The notes beneath the pieces were generated by a model. The model was given only the letters and a program-made list of their open reading frames with translations. It was not told where the DNA came from and made no database searches. Positions 21,043-31,689 of a stretch of DNA of 64,000 nt are shown in pieces (within the stretch, counting starts at the first letter, position 1; every line of letters begins with the position of its first letter). A program made the position numbers and the translations under genes. The stretch comes from Thelonectria olida (Eukaryota > Ascomycota > Sordariomycetes > Hypocreales > Nectriaceae): positions 19,400 through 83,399 of the forward strand of contig JAGPYM010000083.1 in assembly GCA_020736575.1 (NCBI GenBank), written 5' to 3'.

Positions 21043-23150
21043 CCCGAGGCCGAGAAGCTTATACGCCCGGTCTGATTGTCCTCAGGCGTTGCCTTAACCG
21101 AGGTTTCAAAATGATGAAGTGATGCCTCTAGGTCTGATAGGTCACCTGTGCTGTCATAACGCTGTTTGTATATCAGACCAAGACCTTGTAGTCGGTGTGC
21201 GCGCTGGGGGTGGTCCAAGGGTGTGGCATCAAGAGCGTCTTTCAATCTTTGGACAGCAACATCGAGATCAGAAATGTCCCCTGTTAATGGATACCTCTCC
21301 CAATATCCAGTTGCAAGGGTTTGGACCCGGCCTGCCCACTCTGAGTGGTTTTCGGGGGTCGCGCTGAGAGCATCTTGAACATACTGGATACCTGTATCCG
21401 CATCCTCCCTTTCTCTTGTGACTTGAGACTTGTCTCTGAATGCTTCTCCGAGACCTTCGAGTCGCTCTGCCCATAGAGGATGATCCTTTGGCGTGAGATC
21501 AAGAGCATCTTGACAATGTTGGATAGCCATCTCTATATCCGATCTCATCATAGTTCTCTTGTATTGCTCCTTATACGCAAGAGCCAGCATGCCATGCCTT
21601 TGCGCCCGGTCTGGATGGTCTTTTGGTGTTATTGCAAGCGCGTCTTGAAATCGTCGGAGAGTTGTCTGAAGATCTCCCATTGCGCCGATCATATCGAATC
21701 GATCTCTGTACCCTAGACCAACACTGTGAAGTCGCTCTGGTCGGTCTGGATGATTGTTTGGCGTTGCATTCAAAGCGTCTTGAAATAGTTGGATAGCTGC
21801 ATCCAGGTCCTCCTTGGCTCCTGTTCTTTTAGATTTCTCTCGATAGCATATTCCATGACTTTGGACTCGATGTACCCAATCTGGATGATCTTGTGGTATT
21901 TCATCAAGAGCTTCTTGGAATTGATGACTGGCTGTTTCCAGGTCCAATATGGCTCCTGTTCCCTCGTACCTGTCCATATAGCCTAGTCCAAGAGTGTCAA
22001 GCATATGCAGTCGACTTGGGTGATCTTGAGGTGTGGCATCGAGTGCAGCTTGGAAGTGGCGAATGCCGGCATTAATATCTGCAATCTCTCCTGTCTGCTT
22101 ATACTTCTGATGATAACCGAGGCCGAGATGTTGAACTCGACGTTTCCAGTGTGGATGATCATCAGGAGTTGCGTTAACGGCATCTTGAAGTCGTTGAATA
22201 GAAATTTGAAGATCTGAGAAAACTCCCAGCCTCTCATATCGATATCCATAGCCTCTTCCAAGCCCTTGAAGTCGATGAGCACGATCAACATGATCTTCAG
22301 CGGTGTTGTCGAGGGCAGCTTGGAATCGTTGAATGGCGCAATCCAGATCCAGTATTGCTCCAGTTCTCTCATACCTGTCTTCATAGCCACCCCCAAGAAA
22401 CTGAAGTCGATCAGGATGGTCCGGATGGTCGGTTGGCGTCGCTGCCAGGGCTTCTTGGCAGTAGTAGATGGATGTATCTATATCAGCGATTGCCTCTGTT
22501 CTCCGGTACATATCCTTGTATGCAATACTGACGCCTTGAAGCCGATCTGCAAGGTCAGGATGATCTTTTGGTGTTATATTGACAGCGTTTTTATAGTGTT
22601 GGATGGCCAATTCCAGATCAGCTATTGCTGCTGTTCTTTGATATTTATGTTGGTATCCCATTCTGAGACTTTGAAAGCGGTCTGGGCGGTGTGCATCGTC
22701 CTGGGGTGTCATATCAAGTGACTTTTGATAGCAGTCGATAGCTGCATCGAGGTCTTCAAGGGCATCTGTCCATTCATGTCTTTCTCCATACCCCTCGCCA
22801 AGACTTTGGAGTCGCTCTGCGCGGTTTTCGTAATCTTTTTCGGATGTTGCATTAACAGCGTCGATTAGTCGTGCGATAGCTGAATCGATATCCGCTCTCG
22901 CTCCCGTCCTTGGGCACTTGGATAGATATCCGACCCCAAGGAGTCGAAGTCGTTCTCCTCGGTCTGGATGATCCTCTGGTGTTGCATTGACAGCATCCTG
23001 GAAGCGCTGGATGGCAAGGTCCAGGTCTGCTGCCGCTGCTGTGTCGTCGTATCTTTCCATGGATTCCAATCCGAGAATGAACATCTGCTTTGCCCAGTCT
23101 GCAGAATTATCTGGTGCTGTGGTGACGGCGTCCTCAGATGGAGACTCCAT
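21039..23150 (-). CDS. TPR-repeat array, N-terminal part of the TPR-CHAT gene
   Basis: The 703-codon frame contains about 15 tandem units of 45 residues with consensus LGxGYxxRYxxTGxxxDLdxAIqxfQxALxxTPxDHPdRaxRLQ, starting near residue 28. They are TPR-like helical hairpins, expected to bind a protein partner or sense an assembly. Near 21060 the last unit loses register: the bases after the Glu-Asp-Asn codons are one short of what is needed to stay in frame, so this frame runs 8 codons into a TGA while the next frame carries on perfectly with DRAYKLLGLG into the CHAT half. The lesion is therefore a single-base deletion or a sequencing error. Units are diverged and not collapsed copies, so the array is old. 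Start ATG at 23150 is in good context; no signal peptide or helix anchor. Confidence 0.8.
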   Translation of the reverse strand: MESPSEDAVTTAPDNSADWAKQMFILGLESMERYDDTAAAADLDLAIQRFQDAVNATPEDHPDRGERLRLLGVGYLSKCPRTGARADIDSAIARLIDAVNATSEKDYENRAERLQSLGEGYGERHEWTDALEDLDAAIDCYQKSLDMTPQDDAHRPDRFQSLRMGYQHKYQRTAAIADLELAIQHYKNAVNITPKDHPDLADRLQGVSIAYKDMYRRTEAIADIDTSIYYCQEALAATPTDHPDHPDRLQFLGGGYEDRYERTGAILDLDCAIQRFQAALDNTAEDHVDRAHRLQGLGRGYGYRYERLGVFSDLQISIQRLQDAVNATPDDHPHWKRRVQHLGLGYHQKYKQTGEIADINAGIRHFQAALDATPQDHPSRLHMLDTLGLGYMDRYEGTGAILDLETASHQFQEALDEIPQDHPDWVHRVQSHGICYREKSKRTGAKEDLDAAIQLFQDALNATPNNHPDRPERLHSVGLGYRDRFDMIGAMGDLQTTLRRFQDALAITPKDHPDRAQRHGMLALAYKEQYKRTMMRSDIEMAIQHCQDALDLTPKDHPLWAERLEGLGEAFRDKSQVTREREDADTGIQYVQDALSATPENHSEWAGRVQTLATGYWERYPLTGDISDLDVAVQRLKDALDATPLDHPQRAHRLQGLGLIYKQRYDSTGDLSDLEASLHHFETSVKATPEDNQTGRISFSASG

Positions 23151-25493
23151 TGCTCCTCCTCTTCGGCGGCTGTGTGGGTACCCTAGAGAGTTGAGAATGG
23201 GTACGCCAGGTCTGGATATCGCTTTGTAGTTTGGAATGTAATGAATACTTGCTGGGTAGCAATCGCTCTGCGCTTACAGAAGTCGATCACAATTGTGGGT
23301 GGGTGGTCAAGACTGTCAAATAGCCATATGGGAGTCTGGTGGATCTCAAGAGATTGTAGTTTCTAGGGGAGAGAGAGGTACAGCCCTTTAAAAAGCTCAG
23401 TTTTTGGTGAGGCGGTTAGGCAACATGAGGCAGACTACGGCTCATGTCTGCCTGACGGTTTCCCCAGCCAAAGAGCATGATCCCAGGCCCGATTAGGTAG
23501 ACATGCAGCGTAAGGCAGTAAGATTACGCACCTGCTGCAGGTTTGAGCATTAGGAGGAATGCATTTCCCCCAACTTTCCATGAGAAAATACAGTATCTTG
23601 CCGGTTCTACCCGCCCTGGCTGCTACCAACAGACAAGAAGCGTGTAAGACGGGAAGCTCTGTTACAACCAACAACCAGCATTGGCGCAGCAAAAGGGCAA
23701 ATAGATAGGCGATCTACACAGAGGACCGGTCTATCCTACAACGATTTCATGCTGACAGGGCCGGCCGTCCAAGCGACACACTTTCAGCTCACTGCTGCAA
23801 CATTTACTAGCTGCATGTGCCTTCTCCCTTACTACACCACCACGATTTCTTGTGCCTCTTCTTTCAAGTCAATTACGTAGCAAAGGAACATAGATCGACG
23901 GAGGCATTCAGATCCTCCCAACGTTGCTCGAGGCGCTCATTAGCTCAAGATCCTACCTTCAATAGCCGAAAAATATACCGCGGACTCTAATTTAGACAGT
24001 ATCTAGAGTCTACTACTTTTGGCTTGAAGAACTCAAAAATAGGACATGGTCTCGTCTCCAACGCTGTCACTCGGCAATATTTACAGCCGGAATAGATGGT
24101 TGAACTGGATGACCGAGCTACAGTATCCTCAAAGAAGTTACAGACAGTCAAAAAAGGGACAATAAGCCTGTCAACAAAAAGACGTCATCGGTAGGTTGAG
24201 GTTAGGGGGTACTCTGTCTTTTATTCCCTGGCTGGCGGAAAGAATTGCAATATCGTCCTCATCCAGCAACCTAGCCCAGGACATATGACAAGCACCAGGT
24301 GATCTGGTCATATGGGGGAAGGAAAGCTTTGAGGGCTGGGATGAGAGGTTTATTGACCGCACTGCACGGTTGAACTGCTTGCATCCCGTCGGTGTTGGAC
24401 AGGTAGCTGTGCCACTAGAAAGAACTTGAACTGTGGGAAAAGGTACGGATTTCAGGCTTGTTCTGATGAAAGAGAGCTTTATTTTGATCGCTAACCCTAA
24501 ACACAAAGATTGCCTTCCCAAGGTCCACTAGGTGTCAGTTTGAGAACTACCCACACCGCATCGGGCTCAACCTTCCGGGCGACACCTCGAATCAACACGT
24601 GTGCCACATGCCCGATGGACCAGTTTCTGGAAAGCCGCAGCACTAGGTATCGAATATTGCGGTTGGCAGTTCGGATTACTTGCCTGCCGTGCCAGGTTTT
24701 GTCGGGGGTGAACGCTTCATTTCCCTCCTGAGAAGCCCCAACTGCACACACTGTCCTAGGCCGAGCCTAACGGCCATCTTCATCGAGACGCTAAAGGAGC
24801 TAAAGGCATAGGTATGGAACCGGCCAAGCTGTAGGGAGATCGATGACTATGTCTTACTACAGGTAATGGCCGAGCAATAGACTCGGGTGGCTATACAGCA
24901 AGTTGTGCTCCTATTTCAACATCGCGCTCACCAACGGTAGAAAGGCTAGCGAAAGAGAAGTTGAAACAGAGTAGGGACCCCTTTCGAAATTCTCGGCAGA
25001 CTTGGGCGTTGACCTTCGAAGAGCTGACGAAAGGTATTGAGTTCGGGCATACACTGTCCAACGGCCCGAAGTCCAACATAGCAAAGGTCCTTGCAGATGG
25101 ATAGAATAGTTGAGAAATGGCTATCTCGGTCTCGGAGATGACGAGCATCCTGTTCAGGTCAGTTCCGGCACTGTTTATGGTTATGCCATTGGACGTAGAA
25201 CTGTCGTATACCGATGTGCTGTGCAAATCAAGACTAGGTACTCTTAATTGTTCTTCATCATTTCGGTCCGCCAGCTTCGTAGCAGTTGCGGGCGACGAAC
25301 TTATATGCCATCGTTGATCCAGCCCTCTATTATGAATATAGCTCATCCCGATTAGAGGACGCTTTATAGGCCTCTTGAAGGGATAACTCCAGTCCATCTA
25401 GTTTGAGACATGGGTAGAAAGACAGTCCTCTTGCCATGAACAAAGGATTATAAACAACAGGTATAAGACCAACGGTGAGCAACTTGAACCTAC
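23151..25493. other. Long stretch without a supported gene
   Basis: It includes the 5' region of the TPR-CHAT gene. Frames worth noting are minus 24171-24521 (116 codons), minus 24497-24751 and minus 24891-25397 (168 codons, starting MDWSYPFKRPIK). The last is long enough to be a real small protein or an exon, but it shows no domain and lies just downstream of the PD-(D/E)XK-like gene. I would call it hypothetical at best. Confidence 0.35.
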
Positions 25494-26963
25494 TCAGCCT
25501 GAAGGGCTAAATAACCGTTGAAGCCAGTCGACATAATCTTTCTGCATCCATGAGGCGAGTGCGCGTAGCGTAGCCATGATGGTATACAAACCAATCAAAG
25601 ACTTCGTATCTCCTATGGAGATGTCCTCCAAGACTTCCTACAGGTCACAACATTAGCTTCTTGCATCTTTACACTCTACACAAACGCCACTTACAATTCT
25701 ATCGCCTCTATCACACGCAAAGAGCAGCCGCCAGTCGTGTTCCATGACAATGATCAACGGCAAAGTAATGATCCGGTCAACTCCAAGAAGCAACGGAGAC
25801 GCATCAACCAGCATCTGGATTCGTTGGTGCCAGGCTGCAACCCAGACGCCTAGCTGGAGTCTTGCCTCCTCCAGCTCACCCATCGCGATCTTGGTTTCGA
25901 TGGCCAGCGCAATCGGGTGGTTTCTAACCGGCCCATATGTAGTCTGGTTTACACAGCGTGTCGGCTCGGGCTGGCCGATCAACATCTGGCGGATGCCTTC
26001 GGCGATTGGCGGAGGCGGACACACTCGGACGCCCATGTCAATCATCTTGGCACGCGTGTAGTCGTACATGGTGCCTGCTTGCATCTCTGGGAGAAAGGGC
26101 TTGCTGATGCGGGCTGCGGTCAGAAGATCACGACGCAGAGAGGGGAACGGCTCGAATGCCAGTTTTAAGAGCGGGCCGTGAACCTCGAGGTTCCACGTCG
26201 ACTCGGCAGCTGTCTCGACCTTGCAAATGTCGGCGGCTTCGAGAATGTTGCAAAGAGCCTTGTATTCTTCCTTGTGCCGGGCTGTGGTGTCAGCGGCGCC
26301 GTCGTCGAAGAACCAACCAGGCCGAAGTGTTCCCCTGCGATGCGTTGCTGTGAGGTCCGGTTCGACGGAACGTGGCAAAAAGTCTTCGCGGTGCAGGGTG
26401 ATGCCGACGATGCGATCATAGAGAGATGTTATGTCCTCGGGGAGTTGTCCTGTTGGGTCAACGTTCATTGTTATAAAGCGCAGCGGCTTCTTGAGCAGAT
26501 CCAGCGTCGAGCGTTTTACCGGGCTGCCAGACCGCGTGTGAGATGCGCGAGAGCCAGACTGGGTAGACGACGCGTTTGTAGACGACTGGCTTGGGGTGTG
26601 GTGAAACGTTGGCCGAGAGGGGATGCTGAACGCTTTGGCGTACGGCCTCGCATCGGGCGTCTTGTCGTTGTCAAAAGGGTCATCTCCCACCAAGGAAGCA
26701 TGGAACTGAGCAGCATCCGAGGCATCGACAGCCTCCTCTGGCCGACGTCTTTTAGGTGATCTCTGATGAGGGTGTGAACGCCGTGTCGGCGTCGAGGCCG
26801 ATTCGGGGGGCGTAGGCATGTCGTCCCAGTCCAGCTTCGCTCCAGCAAAGGAGGGTGATGAGGCTGAATGACAATATGCCTTGGAGCTATGTTGCCACGG
26901 GACGATCGAGTCAAGCCAGCCCTCAACGAAGTCGTCAAACGACCCGATATCAGGCTGATTCAT
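25494..26963 (-). CDS. Fungal PD-(D/E)XK nuclease-like protein
   Basis: Two exons, 26963-25695 and 25637-25494, join at a 57-nt intron (GTAAGT donor, CTGTAG acceptor) to a 470-residue protein. Residues 1-150 are Ser/Pro/Arg-rich and disordered, with a possible nuclear signal (SPKRRRPEEA, 69-78). The rest matches the fungal PD-(D/E)XK nuclease-like domain: NLEVHGPLLKLAFEP (258-272), MYDYTRAKMIDMGV with Asp309, VNQTTYGP (338-345), then IALAIETK with Glu356 and Lys358, QLGVWVAAWHQRIQ, and in exon 2 SIGDTKSLIGLYTIMATLRA. The acid/Glu-x-Lys spacing fits a restriction-endonuclease-like core, so DNA cleavage is possible, but activity in this fungal family is unproven to my knowledge. No lesion is seen. 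These genes are often expanded and sit in transposon-rich regions, as here. Confidence 0.85.
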
Positions 26964-27732
26964 GGGTCCTCGAAAACAAGGGCCAGTTCAGTAGTAAGCG
27001 GCAGGTGTGTCTGTCGGGACCGGCGTGGATATAATTGAAATATGGCTGCCAGTAAGAAGCATGCTTGGATGCAATCGTCTGGTTGTGCTTGTGCTAAATG
27101 GTGATGAGTTGCCATTGGCTGGTGCGTTGTCATGGAGACACGGCTCGACATCCAGCGAATCACAAGCCCGAAAATCCACGCGTCGCGTCTCATTAAGTAA
27201 ACAAGCCACCCGCATTTATTGCCGCTCTATCCCCGTGGCTTCAGCGGCCAATGGAAGAGGCAAGTTAAACAAAGTTGGCCAGAGCAACTGGAATTAATCG
27301 ACTTTTTAATTTGAGGGATGATCTAGAATTACTGAACTTGGGCGGTGATGCATGTTTCGTACTGCCGGCGCAGCTATCGACCTTCTTCGCCATGTTCCAA
27401 TGACCACATTTCAACGTCGCGCCATCGCTTTCTGTATTGCCGAACACACTTGTGCAGGCGTCACGGCGTCACCAGGAACGGGGCTCGTTCCTGGTCACTA
27501 TGTTGTCGTAGGATATAGGGGGGTCTTAGCGTCTCGCGAGAGATGTCTATCTTTTGCTGCGATATATGTTAACGTAGTTTAAAGCTAAGTGCGCTAATTA
27601 AATAAGATACTGAGGACACATGAGACTTCTCGGCTTTACCGCTGGAAGTGTCTCCTTTGGCTGTTGTGTAGGTAACATTGAAAACTTGACCATGGCGTCA
27701 TGGTGAGCTTTGATCAGACGCCAAGAGCTCGA
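26964..27732. other. Intergenic; 5' region of the PD-(D/E)XK-like gene
   Basis: Only short opposing frames of 60-96 codons are present and none has a motif. The right part runs into a short telomere-like repeat. Confidence 0.45.
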
Positions 27733-27750
27733 GGGTTAGGGTTAGGGTAA
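27733..27750 (+). repeat. Interstitial telomere-like repeat
   Basis: GGGTTAGGGTTAGGGTAA is two perfect GGGTTA units and one with a TAA variant, the telomere repeat of most filamentous ascomycetes. It lies between the PD-(D/E)XK-like gene and the NLR remnant. Confidence 0.7.
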
Positions 27751-27779
27751 GAGTAGACCTTGGAGCACTGGTCAAGTTG

Positions 27780-28964
27780 CTACAGAAGAATTTTCGCTGA
27801 CAAGACGTCCTGGACGAGGAACGAAGCCGCATTGTCACTCAGCAGCCACGTAGAGACACGCAGAGACGATGGTATCCACAACATCATCTTGCACACCCAT
27901 GACCACTGACAAGCCAACCTCTTGACCGTCCTTAGGCTTGCCCGGGATTTGGTACAGAATCTCGGACAATTTGAAGAGACATCGCGCATGCTCGCCAACG
28001 ATGATGTCCTTCCGTATATCAGGGATGGCCATGGCATCCTGTATGTGTTTCCTAGCGACATTTTACTAACTTGTACCTAGGTACGTCAAGGTAGAACACA
28101 TCGACAACTCACAATGCGGCGTCGACATCTCCCTTGATGTCGGCGCAGCATTCTATGCGATAAATTCTGCATGGAGTCATTGGCCAAAGCCCCAAGGCAT
28201 ATACACAAACTCGTCTGCTGCAGCTATTCTTTGATGATGATATGGTTCTCGATCTCAGTGTTTTGTCGACGCTCAACTAGCTTGAGTCTTGTGCTAGTGT
28301 TGAAAAAGCTCCTGTCTATTGAAACTTTGCTTTCTTTTTTGATTGAGAGAAAAGCGTCAATTTTATTTGTTTGCCTATTTTCTCTCGGAATATTTCAGGG
28401 CGACGTGACTGTTGACGACGCCTCCCATCCCGTACAAGGACAGCGAACGGAACGTGCTCGACGATTCGGTCTGGACGTGAGCCTCAATCTTTTCAATGAC
28501 ATCATCTCGATTGAATAACCCAGTGTCCCATGCTGGTGGAAGGATGAAGCAAGGTGTCTGCGCGGCGTCACGGAACGAGCGAGGCGTATTTGATAGAAAG
28601 AAATAGCCCCGGAGCTGGATCTATGTTGTCTGCCCTTGATAGCTGTCAACTTCTCTAACTGTGCGAGGGAATCGTCAATCTTTTTCTCCACTGCGGCGAA
28701 GATGTCGAGCAACATCTGCCATGAGTTGTGGTCCTTACCTACATCCTTGTCGGCTGGCTCTGGATAAAGGTTCTTGGAGTTGGGTACCACGAGTGGTGAG
28801 ATGCGGGAGATGTTGCCAACTTGACGCAGACACTGCACGTCATCCGCAAAGAAGTTGGTCAAGGCCACCAGTATTTCGAAGCAAACCTGTTTCTCCGCCT
28901 TGGCCGACGACAGGTTACTGTAGAGATGGATGAGTGGACTCTTTCCACCAAGCTTCTTTAGCAT
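27780..28964 (-). pseudogene. Broken NB-ARC/STAND (NLR-like) gene
   Basis: The minus strand holds pieces of one NLR in order. From 28964: an N-terminal helical domain with AEKQVCFEILVALTNFFADD, the signature of a fungal domain placed before NB-ARC. After a frameshift near 28600 comes WDTGLFNRDDVIEKIEAHVQ and the P-loop at about 28405-28434. The Walker A motif, normally GGVGKS, reads GGVVNS, so the nucleotide-binding lysine is gone. A TAG follows within 10 codons. Further on (about 28340-28195) a segment with IDRSFFNTSTRLKLVERR and KE-stop-LQQT keeps the helical part after the P-loop with TAG in place of a Trp codon. A last frame (28032-27835, DIRKDIIVGEHARCLFKL) may be a TPR-like tail. The start of the N-terminal domain is also missing. 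Clearly non-functional. Confidence 0.7.
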
Positions 28965-30223
28965 TTAGACTGCTTGTTGTGCAGCTTCGTGCGTCTGTAA
29001 GACGAGCCCAGGAAAAAAGATTAATGGACTTAGCGCAACAGACGCAAAGCAAGGATTGGGGTGCATACAGTAAGTATCAGACCCAGTAATTCCCAGTAGG
29101 GTCAAGCTCTGGGTCAAGACAAGTCACACACAAGTCGCTGAACTACCCCAAGTCAATCACGGAACATGCCACCGCCTCAAGAGCCCGATCTGGAGCATCG
29201 TCTCCCGGATACTAGATGATCTGCTTCTGAATCACCTGTTCTGCCCAGATAAGAGCATGTCATGCCTGTGTAAGGAGGTGGTGTTCCGACTTGATTAGTA
29301 GATGAATAATAACCTAATAGCGCAGGAAGAAAGGTCGGGGAGAACCCCAAGAAGCTTACTTCCTGAATGAATCACAAGATAATATAGTCTCCCCTCCCCA
29401 GACAGTGGATTTCTCGAGTGGGCATACAAGCACAGAGCGGGAAATCCTTCTCTCATACCGCCTCCTGTTTGGATAGAGTAGACAACCCAGAGCTCTGGCT
29501 AGCTCGGTGCTCGATAAGCTAGAGCGTGATGAGGGCCCATTTAATCATATATTACGAGACGTCTGCGGTAAGCACCATGTGGTAGTCCGCAAGCTGCCCC
29601 CAGAGATATTGCCTGTGTAGTGCATCAATGCGGAGACCGATCAACTGCAATGAAGGAATATTTATAGCCCCTCTGCCAACTTCCCTAGACTGAGCTACCG
29701 CTTAATACAGCTGCAAAAGCTCAGCCTCCGCTAGAATTCAAGCAGGTTGTCAGACTTGTAGAGGGACCATAGGAATATAGTCTAATAGTACACGTTCTGG
29801 GCAGTTCTGTGGGTTGGAGGTATTCTAACCCCCTTAGCCATTGTGCAAATGGCTCTTCAAGCGGTGTAGCTACGGCTCTCGGCATACGTGAGAATATCAC
29901 TGCCACCGCCGGTCTATGTTGTCCAGTTGAGAATGTGGTTGAGATGATGGTTGACTGCGTTCTGACATGTGGTTTATCTGGAACTGCCTGACCTATGTAG
30001 TCTCAACTCGTATCTTGTAAGGACTTTCTCATTGTATCCCGAAGAGCCTCCATTCTGTCAATTGTAGCATCGCATCGCACCCTGCAGCCCTGGGCCTCCC
30101 CCTCTAGTGCCCAGGACCAGATGGGAAAAGATGCTTTAACAGTTTACTGAAGTATTTTCTCTCATCCGTAATAAGGTCACGGCCTTTTCGTCAGTCAGGT
30201 GGCACAGACTTGAGTTGCCCAGC
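28965..30223. other. No supported gene
   Basis: Composition is near normal. A pair of opposing 60-codon frames at 29721-29991 has no motif. Composition begins to fall towards AT after 30450. Confidence 0.4.
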
Positions 30224-30410
30224 ATGGATCCCAATGATTTCATCGCGAGGCTTCCGTCATACAAAGAAGAGAAGCCATACTCAGCTAACTTCATCCCAGA
30301 TGACGACAGAGCCGCGCGGGTTAATTAGGTTTATAGAGTGAGACCAGTTATTGTCATTATGTCCATCGCCGAACAATTTCGACCTGAATGTCAGTGGGTT
30401 TTGTTCTTTC
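30224..30410 (+). pseudogene. Short coding-like fragment ending at the AT-rich block
   Basis: An ATG at 30224 opens 34 codons (MDPNDFIARLPSYKEEKPYS, then ANFIPDDDRAARVN) to a TAG at 30326. The same frame goes on sensibly (VYRVRPVIVIMSIAEQFRPE) up to a possible splice donor near 30400, about 80 bp before the RIP block. It looks like the first exon of a gene whose remainder was separated or destroyed by transposon insertion. Family not recognised. Confidence 0.25.
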
Positions 30411-30859
30411 AAGACAAAGACACCCTTAAGTCCCGACAACATTCTTGCTCAGACAGCGGAAGTAGAGAAGGTATATTTTATTAAAATAGAAGAGTTCTTA
30501 TATAAACTAGCTAAAGGTTTTTCGCTCTAAGGGGCAAGATATAAGTATAATAATAAAATAATATAATTTTATATAATTTTAATATTTAAACCTAATACTT
30601 TTATAATTACTTAAATTTAGTATTTTATAAAGAAAAGATTAATTATAATAATTATATATTAATTAATATAAAAAGTAAATGTTTTTCTATTTTTTTTTAT
30701 ATATTATTTTAAATATTTAAATATTAAAATTATACTTATTAAAATTTAATTAAAAGTTTTAATTAAAAAGTTAAATAAGTAAACTTTATATTATTTAATT
30801 ATAAGTTTAATAAGCTATTAAGAAGGGAATGTAAATAAAGGAGGGCTAATAAGGTTAAA

Positions 30860-31420
30860 AGTGCGCAGCTATAGTTAAGGATGTAAAAAATACAAACTGT
30901 ATTAAAGTGATTTATAGGGATGAGGTAGAGATATAGCGCGTGAGGAAGATAGTATAAAAGACTGCAGTTAAGGGAGCAAGGGAGCTTAGGGACTAATTAT
31001 ATCCAGTTAAAATGGATAGCACAAACTGCACTATAGTATTAGACTCTTCTAGTAACGAACTACTAGGAGCTGCAAAGGCACTAGGTAAGGAGAATAATAT
31101 AATAATTGCTAAGATTTACTAGCTTAATAATAGGAAGAACAGCAAGACGTATAAGTAAATAGCAATCTATATAATAAAAGGATATAATATAAAACGACTC
31201 CTTAAGGAGGGATACTATCACTTAGCTAGGGAATTAGCTAGTACTAGCATTTTTAAGTAGTACTAAGGGCCAGCTTAATATTATAAGTACTAGAATATTA
31301 GTTATAAAGCATTATATATAAAAAGGAGTAAGTATATAAAAGGTATATATAGTAAGGATATTAATATAAGTAATATTAAATAGTAGAACTATTATATACT
31401 AATTATAAAAGATTATATAA
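30860..31420 (+). mobile_element. Tad1-like LINE, ORF1 (gag-like) remnant
   Basis: The plus frame reads, with stops, like ORF1 of fungal Tad1-type non-LTR retrotransposons: GARELRD-stop-LYPVKMDS, then ALGKENNIIIAKIY, then KGYNIKRLLKEGYYHLAREL. The following zinc-knuckle region is wrecked: the expected C-x2-C-x4-H pattern reads YYKY-stop-NISYKALY, as C-to-T change on the opposite strand would produce (Cys to Tyr). Orientation agrees with the LINE EN/RT remnant at 39900-41700, so the two may be halves of one element. Confidence 0.6.
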
Positions 31421-31689
31421 AGTGTTTAATTAAAACTATTAAATATAAAATAAATAAGATAATATATATTAAATTATAAATATTTTAATTTAATATTAAA
31501 AAGAAAAATATAATTTAATTAAATATAATAAATAATTAAAACTTTTAATAATATATAATACTAGCTATTATTAAACTATATATATAAACTATTAATAGTA
31601 TAATAGTAATAATACTAAATAGTTATAATAATTAAATTAAAATAATACTAATTTAAATATATAATAAGTAATAGCGAATTTATAATATA

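Noticed and set aside
21039..23150. 45-residue repeats as pentapeptide or ankyrin repeats
   Set aside because: The spacing and the GxGYxxRY...AIxxxQxAL pattern fit TPR-like hairpins, and the CHAT half downstream supports this.
29809..29991. Frame with a GSSSG motif as an amidase or hydrolase fragment
   Set aside because: The surrounding residues do not match the amidase Gly/Ser loop or a nucleophile elbow; only five residues coincide.
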